Under the pieces are notes generated by a model that saw nothing but the letters and a program-made list of their open reading frames with translations, had not been told where the DNA came from and did not search any database. From an uncultured Acidimicrobiales bacterium (GTDB lineage Bacteria; Actinomycetota; Acidimicrobiia; Acidimicrobiales; SZUA-35): a DNA stretch of 64,000 nucleotides. Positions 25,170 through 33,736 of the stretch are shown here, piece by piece (within the stretch, counting starts at the first letter, position 1; every line of letters starts with the position of its first letter). The translations under genes were made by a program, and so were the position numbers. The DNA lies in the NCBI GenBank assembly GCA_937922045.1, contig CAKZXA010000034.1, forward strand, positions 1-64,000, given 5' to 3'.

Positions 25170-26144
25170 TCAGCCCCGCTTGACTACGACCTCGGCCCCC
25201 GGCTCCTCCGGTTCATCATCAACCATCTCGGCGGGGAATCCGGGAGCTCGGACCTCGAGCCCGGTCGCATCCTCCAGACGCCGGATCACGTTCGGCGACC
25301 ATTCGCGCATGCCATACCGCTCGGCCGCGTCCTCGAAGATCTTGATAAACATCGGTGAGAGCTCAAGTGGCACCTCGGCCCGATCGGCGATTGTTTGAAA
25401 GAGCCCAATGTCTTTCAGGACCAGATCCATCGTGAAGTTGATGTCACGACTGCCGTTGAGGATGACCTGGCTCTCGGTTTCGTGAACGAAGGAATTGCCT
25501 GACGAGATCCGAATCGCCTCATAGGTTGTGGCCAGGTCCATTCCCGCTGCCTTGGATGTCACCAACGCCTCACTGAGAGAGAGCAGATTGGCGGTGGCCA
25601 AGTAGTTGGTTACCACCTTCAGGACCGATGCCGAACCCAGGGGGCCCGTGTGCAAGATGCGACGCCCCATGGTGGCGAGCAGAGGGAGCATACGTTCAAA
25701 CACGTCCCGCTCGCATCCTGCGAAAATGGCGATGTTCCCGGTGGCGGCACGATGGCAACCGCCCGAGACCGGACAATCGACCGGTGAAGCTCCAGTCTCT
25801 GCCACCAGAGCGCCAAGGCGAGTTACTTCCGCCTCATCGGTCGTGCTCATCTCGGCCCACACCTTGCCGGGCCCAAGGGCTCCGAGTAGACCATCCGGTC
25901 CTTCCATCACCGCCGCACTGGCGGCTGGACTCGGGAGACAGGTGATCACTACGTCGACGGCGGCCGCCATCTCCCTTGGCGAATCAGCCCAGCTTGCACC
26001 GGCCTCAAGAAAGGGCGAAGCCGTCGATGGATCGAGATCTCTCACCATCAGCGGGAAGCCGTTTCGCAACACGCTCCCAGCCAGCTTGCCGCCAACATTG
26101 CCGAGGCCGACAAACCCGACCTTGAGGCCATTCGATTCCGACAT
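25170..26144 (-). CDS. NAD(P)-dependent dehydrogenase, 3-hydroxyisobutyrate dehydrogenase family
   Basis: This 324-residue beta-hydroxyacid dehydrogenase has an N-terminal Rossmann fold (KVGFVGLGNVGGKLAGSVLRNG), the substrate loop DCPVSGGCHRAATG and the catalytic lysine in SVLKVVTNYLATANLLSLSEALV. The C-terminal helical domain completes the site. Likely substrates are 3-hydroxyisobutyrate, tartronate semialdehyde or a related acid. I chose ATG 26142-26144 because AAGGAG lies at normal spacing. The longer frame to 26180 is made by an 11-bp tandem repeat in the promoter region. It is divergent from an SDR gene. Confidence 0.88.
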   Translation of the reverse strand: MSESNGLKVGFVGLGNVGGKLAGSVLRNGFPLMVRDLDPSTASPFLEAGASWADSPREMAAAVDVVITCLPSPAASAAVMEGPDGLLGALGPGKVWAEMSTTDEAEVTRLGALVAETGASPVDCPVSGGCHRAATGNIAIFAGCERDVFERMLPLLATMGRRILHTGPLGSASVLKVVTNYLATANLLSLSEALVTSKAAGMDLATTYEAIRISSGNSFVHETESQVILNGSRDINFTMDLVLKDIGLFQTIADRAEVPLELSPMFIKIFEDAAERYGMREWSPNVIRRLEDATGLEVRAPGFPAEMVDDEPEEPGAEVVVKRG

Positions 26145-26155
26145 CATGTCTCCTT

Positions 26156-26188
26156 CATTCATTAGCCATTCATTAGCCATTCATCAGC
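26156..26188. repeat. Three 11-bp tandem repeats upstream of the dehydrogenase
   Basis: CATTCATTAGC (26156-26166), CATTCATTAGC (26167-26177) and CATTCATCAGC (26178-26188) stand head to tail directly upstream of the dehydrogenase start. The 11-bp period is close to one DNA helical turn, so a protein could bind successive units on one face. They are AT-rich against the local GC-rich background. Confidence 0.7.
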
Positions 26189-26232
26189 ATCTAACCGGCC
26201 GGAGCGTGGGCCTCACAGCTCACACCCGTTCG

Positions 26233-26292
26233 TTGAGACATTGTGTTGAGGCATTGAGTTGAGGCATTGGGTTGAGGCATTGTGTTGAGGCA
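26233..26292. repeat. Four and a half 13-bp tandem repeats in the same divergent promoter
   Basis: Units TTGAGACATTGTG, TTGAGGCATTGAG, TTGAGGCATTGGG and TTGAGGCATTGTG run from 26233 to 26284, followed by a partial TTGAGGCA. The last unit and its flank also form an inverted repeat, ATTGTG (26279-26284) with CACAAT (26291-26296). The array lies between the divergent dehydrogenase and SDR genes, 44 bases from the 11-bp array, and could hold multiple operator sites. Confidence 0.72.
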
Positions 26293-26422
26293 CAATACCG
26301 CGGGCCCCACCAACACCGACGCGATTGCGATGGCCTTGGCTACAAAGCGCCTATCTTGCATGAATGATGCTGGTCGACCACGATCGGAGGGTCCGAGCAG
26401 GTGCCGGAGGAAGGAACCCCCT

Positions 26423-27229
26423 ATGGATCCCGTCGAACAACCTAACGATGGTCAAGGACTGACAGCTCTGAGTCGCTCGATCGCGGGTCTCAGCGCCCTG
26501 GTCACCGGTGCAGGATCAGGTATGGGACGCGCCACCGCTCACCTGTTCGCCTCCGAGGGCGCCAAGGTCGCCGTAACCGATGTCGATCGTGATGCGGTGG
26601 CCACGGTTGTCGGTGAGATCACCACGGCAGGCGGCTTGGCCGAAGGCTGGACGCTGGATGTGACCTCCGAGTCGGAGGTTGACAAGGTCGTCGGAGAGGT
26701 CGCTGAACGCTTCGGCGGTCTTGATCTACTGATCAACAATGCTGGAATCTCTACGTTCGTGGCGATCGATAGTCCGGAGTATCTGACAACCTGGGGTCGG
26801 ACAATCGACGTATTGCTCACCGCTCAGACGCTCACAATCCGCGCTGCGCTCCCCCATCTGAGGGCTTCGGAGTCTCCCCGCATCGTGAATATCGCCTCGA
26901 CCGAAGGTTGGGGGGCGACCCGGTTCGCCAGCCCCTACACCGCAGCCAAACACGGCGTCATCGGGCTCACTAAGTCGATGGCGGTCGAGCTTGGGCGCGA
27001 TGGGATCACGGTGAACTGCATCTGCCCCGGGCCGATCCACACGGCCATGACGGCATCAATCGATGAGTCCGACAAGACAACCTTCGCCCGCCGCCGCACC
27101 GCTCTGGGCCGCTACGGGCTGCCTGAAGAAGTCGCCCATGGCACGCTGAATTTCTGCTTGCCAGCGTCGAGCTATATGACGGGCGCCGTGTTGCCCGTCG
27201 ATGGTGGCCTGCTGATCAGAAACGCGTGA
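26423..27229 (+). CDS. SDR-family oxidoreductase
   Basis: A 268-residue classical short-chain dehydrogenase. The cofactor loop TGAGSGMGRA is at about residues 27-36, NNAG in LLINNAGIS, the catalytic Ser in NIASTEGWG, and YTAAK supplies the Tyr and Lys. The end VLPVDGGLLIRNA is the usual C-terminal strand. ATG 26423 is chosen because GGAGGAAGG at 26406-26414 is an excellent Shine-Dalgarno sequence; the frame is open upstream but not protein-like. It probably oxidises or reduces a hydroxyl or keto group with NAD(P). A second SDR follows in the same direction after 91 bases. Confidence 0.88.
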   Translation: MDPVEQPNDGQGLTALSRSIAGLSALVTGAGSGMGRATAHLFASEGAKVAVTDVDRDAVATVVGEITTAGGLAEGWTLDVTSESEVDKVVGEVAERFGGLDLLINNAGISTFVAIDSPEYLTTWGRTIDVLLTAQTLTIRAALPHLRASESPRIVNIASTEGWGATRFASPYTAAKHGVIGLTKSMAVELGRDGITVNCICPGPIHTAMTASIDESDKTTFARRRTALGRYGLPEEVAHGTLNFCLPASSYMTGAVLPVDGGLLIRNA

Positions 27230-27320
27230 GCAGACCCGGGCTGGCCTGACGCGATCAGACGAGACGCCGACCGACGACAGAGCTTTGGTCGACCACCAGC
27301 GTCGGCGCTAGTGTTCGCCC

Positions 27321-28187
27321 ATGAAAGACTTTGCCGACAAAATTGCCGTGATCACAGGCGCCGGTTCCGGCATGGGCCGGGACCTTGCGGTTCGCCTCTC
27401 TGAGCAGGGCGCTCATCTCGCGCTCTGCGATCTGAATGAACAAGAGCTGCAAAGGACGGTTGAGCTCTGCGACAACCGTGTGCGTACCTCGATGTTCGTT
27501 TGCGATGTGAGTGACGAACAGGCATTGGAGAAGTTTCGCGACGCCACCATCGAAGCTCACCAGCAGGACACGATCAACCTCCTGTTCAACAATGCCGGCA
27601 TCGGAACGACCGAGAGCTTCCTGACCGGGTCGCGGAGCTCATGGGAGAAGACGTTTGATGTCTGCTGGAACGGCGTCTATCTCACCAGTCGTGTTTTTAT
27701 ACCCCTGGTGGTGGCCGCCGACGAAGGCCATGTGATCAACACCTCGAGCATCAACGGCTTCTGGGCTTCGCTCGGTCCGTCACGCACCCATACCGCCTAC
27801 TCGGCGGCCAAGTTCGCGGTCAAGGGCTTCACCGAGGCTCTCATCAACGAATTTCGACTTCACGCGCCCCATGTGGGGGTTTCGCTCGTGATGCCCGGCC
27901 ACATCGGAACCGGTATTGCTGCCAACTCACGGGTCATCGTCGAAGGCGAGCTCAGCCCAGAAGCTTCGGAACTGGCGGCCGCCTTTCGAAACGGGGCACC
28001 GACGACATCTCTCCAAGCCGCCGACGTGATCCTTGAGGGTGTGCGCGAGGGTAGGTGGCGAATCCTGATCGGTGAGGACGCTCACATCCTCGATGCTATG
28101 GTCCGGGCCGACCCTGAGCAGGCCTATGAGGAGAGCTTCGTGACCCAACTTCACGAGGCCGGTGTGCTCGACGTCCTCGTGCGTTAG
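27321..28187 (+). CDS. SDR-family oxidoreductase
   Basis: A 288-residue classical SDR: TGAGSGMGRD cofactor loop near residue 12, LFNNAGIG, NTSSINGFWASLGPS with the catalytic Ser, and AYSAAKFAVKG with Tyr and Lys. The C-terminus is longer than in the first SDR and contains a helical region after VMPGHIGTGIA, as in SDRs annotated as acyl-substrate reductases. It follows the first SDR gene and may share its transcript. Its last 4 bases overlap the convergent luciferase-like gene. Confidence 0.87.
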   Translation: MKDFADKIAVITGAGSGMGRDLAVRLSEQGAHLALCDLNEQELQRTVELCDNRVRTSMFVCDVSDEQALEKFRDATIEAHQQDTINLLFNNAGIGTTESFLTGSRSSWEKTFDVCWNGVYLTSRVFIPLVVAADEGHVINTSSINGFWASLGPSRTHTAYSAAKFAVKGFTEALINEFRLHAPHVGVSLVMPGHIGTGIAANSRVIVEGELSPEASELAAAFRNGAPTTSLQAADVILEGVREGRWRILIGEDAHILDAMVRADPEQAYEESFVTQLHEAGVLDVLVR

Positions 28188-29260
28188 GCGTTCACATCTT
28201 GCAGAGGCGGAGACGCTGGTAGGCCCCAGCTTTGAGCCAGCATGCGGAAACTCGTGAGCCGGTCTTCCAGCGCGTAGGTCGAGGTAAAGAGCATGAGTTC
28301 TGAGGCACCCGTGTCTTGGGCCAGTTGACGCATACCTTCGGCGACATCGTCGGCGGTTCCGACGAGCATGTTTGAATCCATGGCACACGCAGCGTCGTAG
28401 TTCGGGTGCTCCCTGGCATCCTCGGGCGACATCAACGGCATGAGCCGACCGGTCCGGAGCCCAAGACGTCGAAGTCGGTTCGGGCCGGCGAGGAACTCGG
28501 CCCGCTCAGCGGTTTCAGCAGCCAGGGCCGAGGCGGTAACCAACACAAGAGGCTGATCGAGCACGGGTGAAGGAGTGAAACGTTCTCTGTAGGTTGCGAC
28601 TGCCTCATAGGTTCCGCCCATGTCGAAGTGATGGGCGAAAGCGAACGGAAGACCGAGGATCCCCGCCAGCTGTGCGCTGAAGTCACTGGACCCGAGGAGG
28701 AAGATCTGAGGCGAGCCCTCAAGATCAGGGGCGGGTTGGAATCTATCCCATAGGCCCGAATCTCGTCGGCGGTCGCCGAGAAGCCCCATGAGGTCGATCA
28801 GATGATGCGGAAACTCTTCGGCCGCGCGATTGTCGGAGCTACCTCGAAGAGCAGCTGCCGTGGCGTGATCGGTACCTGGCGCTCGACCAAGGCCGAGATC
28901 GATACGCCCTGGATGCAACGATTCGAGTAGAGCAAACCGCTCAGCCACCGCCAACGGGGCGTGGTTCGGCAGCATCACGCCGCCTGAGCCAAGCCGAAGT
29001 GTGCTCGTTACCGCACCCAGGTGGGCGATCAGGACCGCCGGACTCGTGCTAGCAACCGTCGCCATGTTGTGATGTTCAGCCACCCAGAGCCGGTGGTATC
29101 CAAGACGCTCGACCTCCTGAGCGGTGCTGGTTGTGTCCGCCAGCGCTTGGGAGGTCGTACCGCCCGAACTCACGAGCGCGAGATCGAGGACCGATAGTGG
29201 AATGGTGGACGAGGTCACATCGCCGGTTTGAGTGCTCACTACGGGCAACGCTAAAGGCAT
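28184..29260 (-). CDS. Luciferase-like flavin-dependent monooxygenase (LLM class, YhbW/MsnO8-like)
   Basis: This has the bacterial luciferase TIM-barrel pattern of the alkanal-monooxygenase-like group: IPLSVLDLALVSSGGTTSQAL, then LGYHRLWVAEHHNM, GSGGVMLPNHAPLAVAERFALLE, and RIDLGLGRAPG. It should use reduced FMN and O2, or F420 in some actinobacterial relatives. Several starts are possible. ATG 29258-29260 gives 358 residues; the frame opens at 29335. Neither has a strong Shine-Dalgarno sequence, and homology begins only at IPLSVLDL. It overlaps the preceding SDR gene end by 4 bases and is divergent from the MFS exporter gene. Confidence 0.87.
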   Translation of the reverse strand: MPLALPVVSTQTGDVTSSTIPLSVLDLALVSSGGTTSQALADTTSTAQEVERLGYHRLWVAEHHNMATVASTSPAVLIAHLGAVTSTLRLGSGGVMLPNHAPLAVAERFALLESLHPGRIDLGLGRAPGTDHATAAALRGSSDNRAAEEFPHHLIDLMGLLGDRRRDSGLWDRFQPAPDLEGSPQIFLLGSSDFSAQLAGILGLPFAFAHHFDMGGTYEAVATYRERFTPSPVLDQPLVLVTASALAAETAERAEFLAGPNRLRRLGLRTGRLMPLMSPEDAREHPNYDAACAMDSNMLVGTADDVAEGMRQLAQDTGASELMLFTSTYALEDRLTSFRMLAQSWGLPASPPLQDVNA

Positions 29261-29375
29261 CCCGGCAGCTTCGCAAAGCGTCCCGATGCTTATCGCGACG
29301 GTCAGCGGCCTAGAAGCTTCTGCAACACACGACACACCAGGTTGAAGTTGGTGACCAACGCGCCGATACTTCGCT

Positions 29376-30665
29376 GTGGTGACTCAAGGCTCCGCCTCGC
29401 CCGGGACGGCCCGGCAAACTCTGGCAATTCCAAGCTTTCGACGAGTGTTTCTGGCATCGTTCGCATCCTCGATCGGTCGCTGGATGCAGAATGTCGTGCT
29501 CGGCGCCTACGTGTATACCTCAACCTCGAGCCCCGGTTTCACGACCTTCATCGTCTTTGCTCAAACCTTTCCACTGCTGGCCTTGAGCTTGCTCGGTGGT
29601 TCTTTGGCCGACACGGTTGACCGGAGAAAACTGCTCGTCGCCACCCAGCTGTGGCAGGCTGTTTGTGGTCTCGTCCTCGCTGGCCTTCTCGCCGACGGTC
29701 ACGTTGAACGAACAACGCTGACCGCCGTGGTTCTGCTCATCGGCGTCGGTCAGGCGATGTACAGTCCGGCATTCAACGCGGTTGTCCCGAGTCTGGTTGG
29801 TCCGAACAATCTCTCTGCCGCCATCTCTCTCAATTCCATGATGATCAACGGCAGTCGAGTGATTGGTCCCGTTCTCGGCGCCATGGCCTTCGGTCTTTGG
29901 GGCGCCTCCACCGTCTTTGTCCTGAACTCGGTTACCTATCTGGGCATCATCGCTGTGCTCCTCGCCACCAAGCTGCCACCCAAGCGGACGACACGGATCA
30001 AGGTCGCTGACCGCATCTTTGGCGGCCTGAAGTTGGCAACACGCTCTCCTCAGGTCGGTACACCACTGCTGATCATGACAGCGTTCTCCCTGCTGTGCCT
30101 GCCCTTCATCGGTCTCATGCCGGTCATCGCCGAGCAGAGCTGGAAGGTTGATCCTCAGGGCGGTCGGTACGGCCTGCTGTACGCATGTTTCGGACTAGGT
30201 GCGCTGGTTGGCGCCGCGAGCGTCGGAACCGCGCTCCTGAGAGTCCCAAAGGCTCTCGTCGTACGTTCGTCACTCGGCGGCTTCGCCGTCTCGTTGGCGG
30301 TGCTTGCCATCGTCGACTCGGCCGGTCCGGCCTATCCGATGCTCTTTCTTGTCGGCTTGTTCTATTTCACCATGCCGACAGCTCTCACAACGTTTCTCCA
30401 GGAGCATCTCTCCGACGAGATTAGAGGTCGGGTGATGGCCCTATGGACGATCTCCTTCGGCGGCGTCATTTCGATCGCGAACCTGGTATCGGGAACGATC
30501 GTGGAACAAACATCGCTTCGGCTCGTGTTGCTAACGGGCGCCCTAGCTGCTGCCCTGCTCGGCTTGAGCCTGCGGTTGGAGCCGGGAGCCATCGTCGACG
30601 AATCGCTCTTGGCGGTCGAACGCATCCCCCGACGTCGTACGGCCCGACTCTTCTCGCGCCAGTAG
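29376..30665 (+). CDS. MFS transporter, DHA/enterobactin-exporter-like
   Basis: A 429-residue major facilitator protein with about 12 hydrophobic helices. The loop between helices 2 and 3 carries GGSLADTVDRRKLL, the MFS motif A, and a similar LSDEIRGRVMALW motif lies in the second half. It resembles the MFS_3 group (EntS-like), whose members export siderophores, drugs or other small molecules, usually with proton antiport. The start is GTG 29376. A cupin-domain gene follows after 9 bases, so the two probably form an operon and the cupin protein may act on the transported compound. Confidence 0.88.
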   Translation: MVTQGSASPGTARQTLAIPSFRRVFLASFASSIGRWMQNVVLGAYVYTSTSSPGFTTFIVFAQTFPLLALSLLGGSLADTVDRRKLLVATQLWQAVCGLVLAGLLADGHVERTTLTAVVLLIGVGQAMYSPAFNAVVPSLVGPNNLSAAISLNSMMINGSRVIGPVLGAMAFGLWGASTVFVLNSVTYLGIIAVLLATKLPPKRTTRIKVADRIFGGLKLATRSPQVGTPLLIMTAFSLLCLPFIGLMPVIAEQSWKVDPQGGRYGLLYACFGLGALVGAASVGTALLRVPKALVVRSSLGGFAVSLAVLAIVDSAGPAYPMLFLVGLFYFTMPTALTTFLQEHLSDEIRGRVMALWTISFGGVISIANLVSGTIVEQTSLRLVLLTGALAAALLGLSLRLEPGAIVDESLLAVERIPRRRTARLFSRQ

Positions 30666-30674
30666 AATCACGTC

Positions 30675-31754
30675 ATGAGTCCTACCAGCCGGCCCGAAGG
30701 CGAGTCCTCCGAACCATTGGCGGCCGAATTCGTCGTTCCGGTGACCGATCTTGGTCAGGCGATTGACGGCTTCGGTGAGCAGGGTTTTCGACTCGACGAG
30801 ACCGGTCCCGCTGACGCGCCGAACTACGCTCGCATGTCGTCGATTGGGCTCGGAACCCGCCTGTGTCTCGAAACCGTCGAGCGCGCTGGCGGCAACACGC
30901 CTTTTCTACGACTTCCCCATGCCGTACCTGTGCCGGGCTTGGCGGCGGCCGACAGTATTCGAGAGGCCACCAACGATCCGGACTGGACTTCTTCAACGGT
31001 CGAACTCGTCGTGTGCCGGCCAGAGCCAGACGGCGCAAACCTGGGGCGGGCAGGAATGCGCTACCGCGACCTGATTCCCAGTCGATTTGGTGGTGCTGTG
31101 ATCGCCTCCCACATCCACATTCCCGAAGGTGGGCCAGTCCCCGACTACGTGCACTACCATCACATTGGTTTTCAACTGATCTACTGCCACCGCGGCTGGG
31201 TAGATGTCGCCTACGAAGACCAGGGCGAGCCGATTCGGTTGGAGCCGGGAGATTGCTTTCTTCAGCCCCCCGGCATCAGACATCGTGTCCTGCTCAGCAG
31301 TGACGATCTCTTCGTGATCGAAGTGAGCAGCCCGGCCGAGCACCCAACCTTTCTCGACCATGACCTGACACTTCCGAATGGACAAGACCCGGGGAAATCC
31401 TACGGCGGGCAGGCTTTCGTCTTTCACGACAGTTCCGAACAGCCATGGGAGTCGCCGCCGGACGTTGTCGGACTTCAGACCCAAGATCTCGGCCTCGACG
31501 AGGCTACGGATGGACAAGTGCGGGCAACCACCATCCGGGCCAAAGGCAGTGCGGCCGAGTTCAGTCCTTCAACTGGCGATGGACGCGACTTCGGTTTCTT
31601 GTTCGTTCTCGACGGCACAGCAACGGTGACAACCAACGGTGAGACCCACGAACTGAACGCCGACGCCAGCATCGCTGTACCTGCAGAACAGAGCTTCTCG
31701 GCCCGTCTTCGTGAGGGTTCAGCCGCCTTCTGGCTGGAAGCGGCCTTCTCCTAG
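30675..31754 (+). CDS. Cupin-domain protein
   Basis: A 359-residue bicupin. The first cupin, around residues 140-220, has HIHIPEGGPVPDYVHYHH with clustered histidines for a metal, a GEPIRLEPGDCFLQPPGIRHR motif 2, and a strand pattern typical of the fold. The second, around 290-355, is weaker (FLFVLDGTATVTTNGETHEL; SIAVPAEQSF) and lacks most metal ligands. It could be a dioxygenase, isomerase or binding protein. The N-terminal 130 residues are unassigned. It is 9 bases downstream of the MFS exporter gene. Confidence 0.8.
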   Translation: MSPTSRPEGESSEPLAAEFVVPVTDLGQAIDGFGEQGFRLDETGPADAPNYARMSSIGLGTRLCLETVERAGGNTPFLRLPHAVPVPGLAAADSIREATNDPDWTSSTVELVVCRPEPDGANLGRAGMRYRDLIPSRFGGAVIASHIHIPEGGPVPDYVHYHHIGFQLIYCHRGWVDVAYEDQGEPIRLEPGDCFLQPPGIRHRVLLSSDDLFVIEVSSPAEHPTFLDHDLTLPNGQDPGKSYGGQAFVFHDSSEQPWESPPDVVGLQTQDLGLDEATDGQVRATTIRAKGSAAEFSPSTGDGRDFGFLFVLDGTATVTTNGETHELNADASIAVPAEQSFSARLREGSAAFWLEAAFS

Positions 31755-31762
31755 ACGCGGAA

Positions 31763-31789
31763 CGGCGGGCCGCTACAAGCGACCCGCCG
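31763..31789. terminator. Strong GC-rich hairpin between convergent genes
   Basis: GGCGGG (31764-31769) pairs with CCCGCC (31783-31788), extended by C31763-G31789. After one C/A mismatch, CGCT (31771-31774) pairs with AGCG (31778-31781) around a 3-base loop. It lies between the stops of the cupin gene (plus) and aqpZ (minus), as expected for a bidirectional terminator. There is no clear T-run. Confidence 0.6.
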
Positions 31790-31821
31790 ATCATTGTCTG
31801 CTTCCGACTGACGTGTACTGC

Positions 31822-32574
31822 TTAAACGATGTCGTCGGTGTCGAGCAGTGCTTTGTGGATAGCTCCACCGATCACAGCACCGATGATGGGCGCAACCCAG
31901 AACAGCCAAAGCTGGCTGACCGGAGTCGTCGCACCGTCGCCGAAGATTGCAGCAACCAGAGCCTGCGAGGTTGAGCGGGCTGGGTTGACGCTGGTATTCG
32001 AGATCGGAATTGAAATCAAGTGGATCAGGGTCAGCGAAAGACCAATGGCGAGACCGCCCATGCCGGCAGCCGCGTGCTTGGCTGTTGCCCCAAGGATCAC
32101 GATCAAGAAGATGGCCGTGAGGACCACCTCAGCGAGGAACACTGCACCCATTGAATAACCGCCGGGCGAGAAGTCGCCGAAGCCGTTAGTAGCGAAGGTT
32201 CCTGTCGTGTCACCGATTGCGAAGTCAGCATTGCCGGAGGCGATGAAGTAGATGATCAAGCCACCTACGAACGCTCCGATAACCTGAGCAACGATGTAGG
32301 GCACTACCTTGGCTGGGCTGAACTTGCCGCCCGCCACAAGGCCCAAGGTAACCGCTGGATTGAAGTGGCCGCCTGAGATGTGACCGAGTGCGTATGCACC
32401 GGTTACGACGGTCAAACCGAAGGCAAGGCTAACTCCGAGAAAGCCGATGCCGAGGTCGTAGACCCCATCGGTACCACCCAGGAAGTGGGCGGCGAAAACC
32501 GCCGAACCACAACCACCAAGCACAAGCCACAGCGTCCCGATGAACTCTGCCGCTAATTCCTTAGCTGAACTCAT
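31822..32574 (-). CDS. aqpZ: Aquaporin Z, water channel
   Basis: A 250-residue MIP-family channel with six membrane helices and two half-helices carrying the NPA motifs: [10 protein letters not shown] and [11 protein letters not shown]. The selectivity filter fits a water channel rather than a glycerol channel: Phe in SLAFGLTV, His in LIHLISIP, Thr in SNTSVNP and Arg after the second NPA. It should let water cross the membrane during osmotic change. ATG 32572-32574 is chosen because GGGAGAT is well placed upstream; an in-frame start at 32688 is not protein-like. A 222-base promoter region lies upstream. Confidence 0.93.
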   Translation of the reverse strand: MSSAKELAAEFIGTLWLVLGGCGSAVFAAHFLGGTDGVYDLGIGFLGVSLAFGLTVVTGAYALGHISGGHFNPAVTLGLVAGGKFSPAKVVPYIVAQVIGAFVGGLIIYFIASGNADFAIGDTTGTFATNGFGDFSPGGYSMGAVFLAEVVLTAIFLIVILGATAKHAAAGMGGLAIGLSLTLIHLISIPISNTSVNPARSTSQALVAAIFGDGATTPVSQLWLFWVAPIIGAVIGGAIHKALLDTDDIV

Positions 32575-32758
32575 AGATATCTCCCTTTTTATTGTTGTCC
32601 CCTCAGAATCACTAGATCCTAGTTCGCTGACGAAGCAGATCCAGGGATGTTGGCCCCTATCGAAGGCTCGACCATGATCGCGTGGCATTCACGAAACGCA
32701 CCCTGAGGTCTTTAGCGAGCGCCACGATCTCGCAGCCGAATCTGCTACTGGGTTGTCT

Positions 32759-32777
32759 GACGGGCCGGTGAGCCGTC
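32759..32777 (-). terminator. Candidate hairpin after the hydroxypyruvate isomerase gene
   Basis: GACGG (32759-32763) and CCGTC (32773-32777) form a 5-bp stem with a 9-base loop, about 20 bases past the stop of the minus-strand isomerase-like gene. It is short and has no T-run, so support is weak. The rest of 32575-32758 should contain the aqpZ promoter; I see nothing else there. Confidence 0.3.
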
Positions 32778-32796
32778 TTGTCGCGAGAATTCTTGG

Positions 32797-33570
32797 CTAG
32801 GAGACCGAATCGGCCAGCATTCTCATCCACGCTAACCCACGATCAGTCGTGGACCTAGGGCGATATTCGGCTCCGATGAAGCCGGTGTAGCCAATGCGGT
32901 CAAGGGCCGAAAAGACCTGCGCGTAGTCGACCGAACCAGTGTCAGGCTCGTTGCGGTCTGGGACCGACGCGATCTGCACATGGCCGATCAGATCACCGTA
33001 GGCGGCGATAGAGGGTTCGACGTCACCATGGATACGGGCGATGTGGTAGCAGTCGAAGAGAAGACGAACTTGTGGCGAGCCGACCTCTCGGATCGTACGC
33101 ACAGCCGTTTCGATATCATCGAGGTAGTAACCCGGCGCATCGACCGGGTTCATTGGCTCGATGAGGATGCCGATGCCGTAGGTTGCCGAGCGCTCGGCCG
33201 CGTAGCCGAGAGTGTCGAGGTAGGCTCGCTCAGCTGCTGCGCCGCTGGCCTTGCCAGCCAAGACGTGCACATGTTGTGCGGCGACGTCGGCCGCATAGGC
33301 CAGCGCCTTGTCGACCGATGCCCGAGCTTCGTCGGAACGTCCTGGCAACGCCGCCAGCCCGAAGTCGCCTCGGGCCAGATCACCACCGACGGTATTGAGC
33401 GAAACGATCGCGAGTCCTGTCGCCTCGGCAGCGAGGGCGACATCTAGGGCGTGGGTCACGTAGGGCCAATGGAATTCGACGCCCTCAAAGCCTGCCTCTT
33501 TGGCAGCTTGGATCGCCTCGAGTACCTCGAGGTCAGGCCAAAGATAGCCAAGGTTTGCGGAGAGCTTCAT
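32797..33570 (-). CDS. Hydroxypyruvate isomerase-like TIM-barrel sugar isomerase
   Basis: A 257-residue member of the xylose-isomerase-like TIM-barrel family, closest in pattern to Hyi and OtnI. LSANLGYLWPDL at the start, GFEGVEFHWPY, ILIEPMNPVDAPGYYL (catalytic Glu), LLFDCYHIARIHGD (metal-binding Asp and His), GHVQIASVPDRNEP and FIGAEYRP (second Glu) are all visible. It should interconvert a hydroxypyruvate or tetrulose-type acid using a divalent metal, and could link to the 3-hydroxyisobutyrate or tartronate-semialdehyde-type dehydrogenase at 25170. ATG 33568-33570 has AGAGGGA upstream; an earlier start at 33609 is less likely. Confidence 0.86.
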   Translation of the reverse strand: MKLSANLGYLWPDLEVLEAIQAAKEAGFEGVEFHWPYVTHALDVALAAEATGLAIVSLNTVGGDLARGDFGLAALPGRSDEARASVDKALAYAADVAAQHVHVLAGKASGAAAERAYLDTLGYAAERSATYGIGILIEPMNPVDAPGYYLDDIETAVRTIREVGSPQVRLLFDCYHIARIHGDVEPSIAAYGDLIGHVQIASVPDRNEPDTGSVDYAQVFSALDRIGYTGFIGAEYRPRSTTDRGLAWMRMLADSVS

Positions 33571-33736
33571 GCGGCGTTCCCTCTGCTTGTTAATCCGGCG
33601 AGAGCCCAACGGTTCGGGGCTGGCGATGGCATGCCACGATCCTACTGGTCTGGCAAGATCTTACCGCAAACCTGGGCCTCCCTCGAGCTGTCGTCTCCAT
33701 TTCGACCTGTCTTGTCGCGCCGGGTAACGTTTGCTG

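Noticed and set aside
26233-26292. CRISPR array
   Set aside because: Units are only 13 bp and directly adjacent without spacers.
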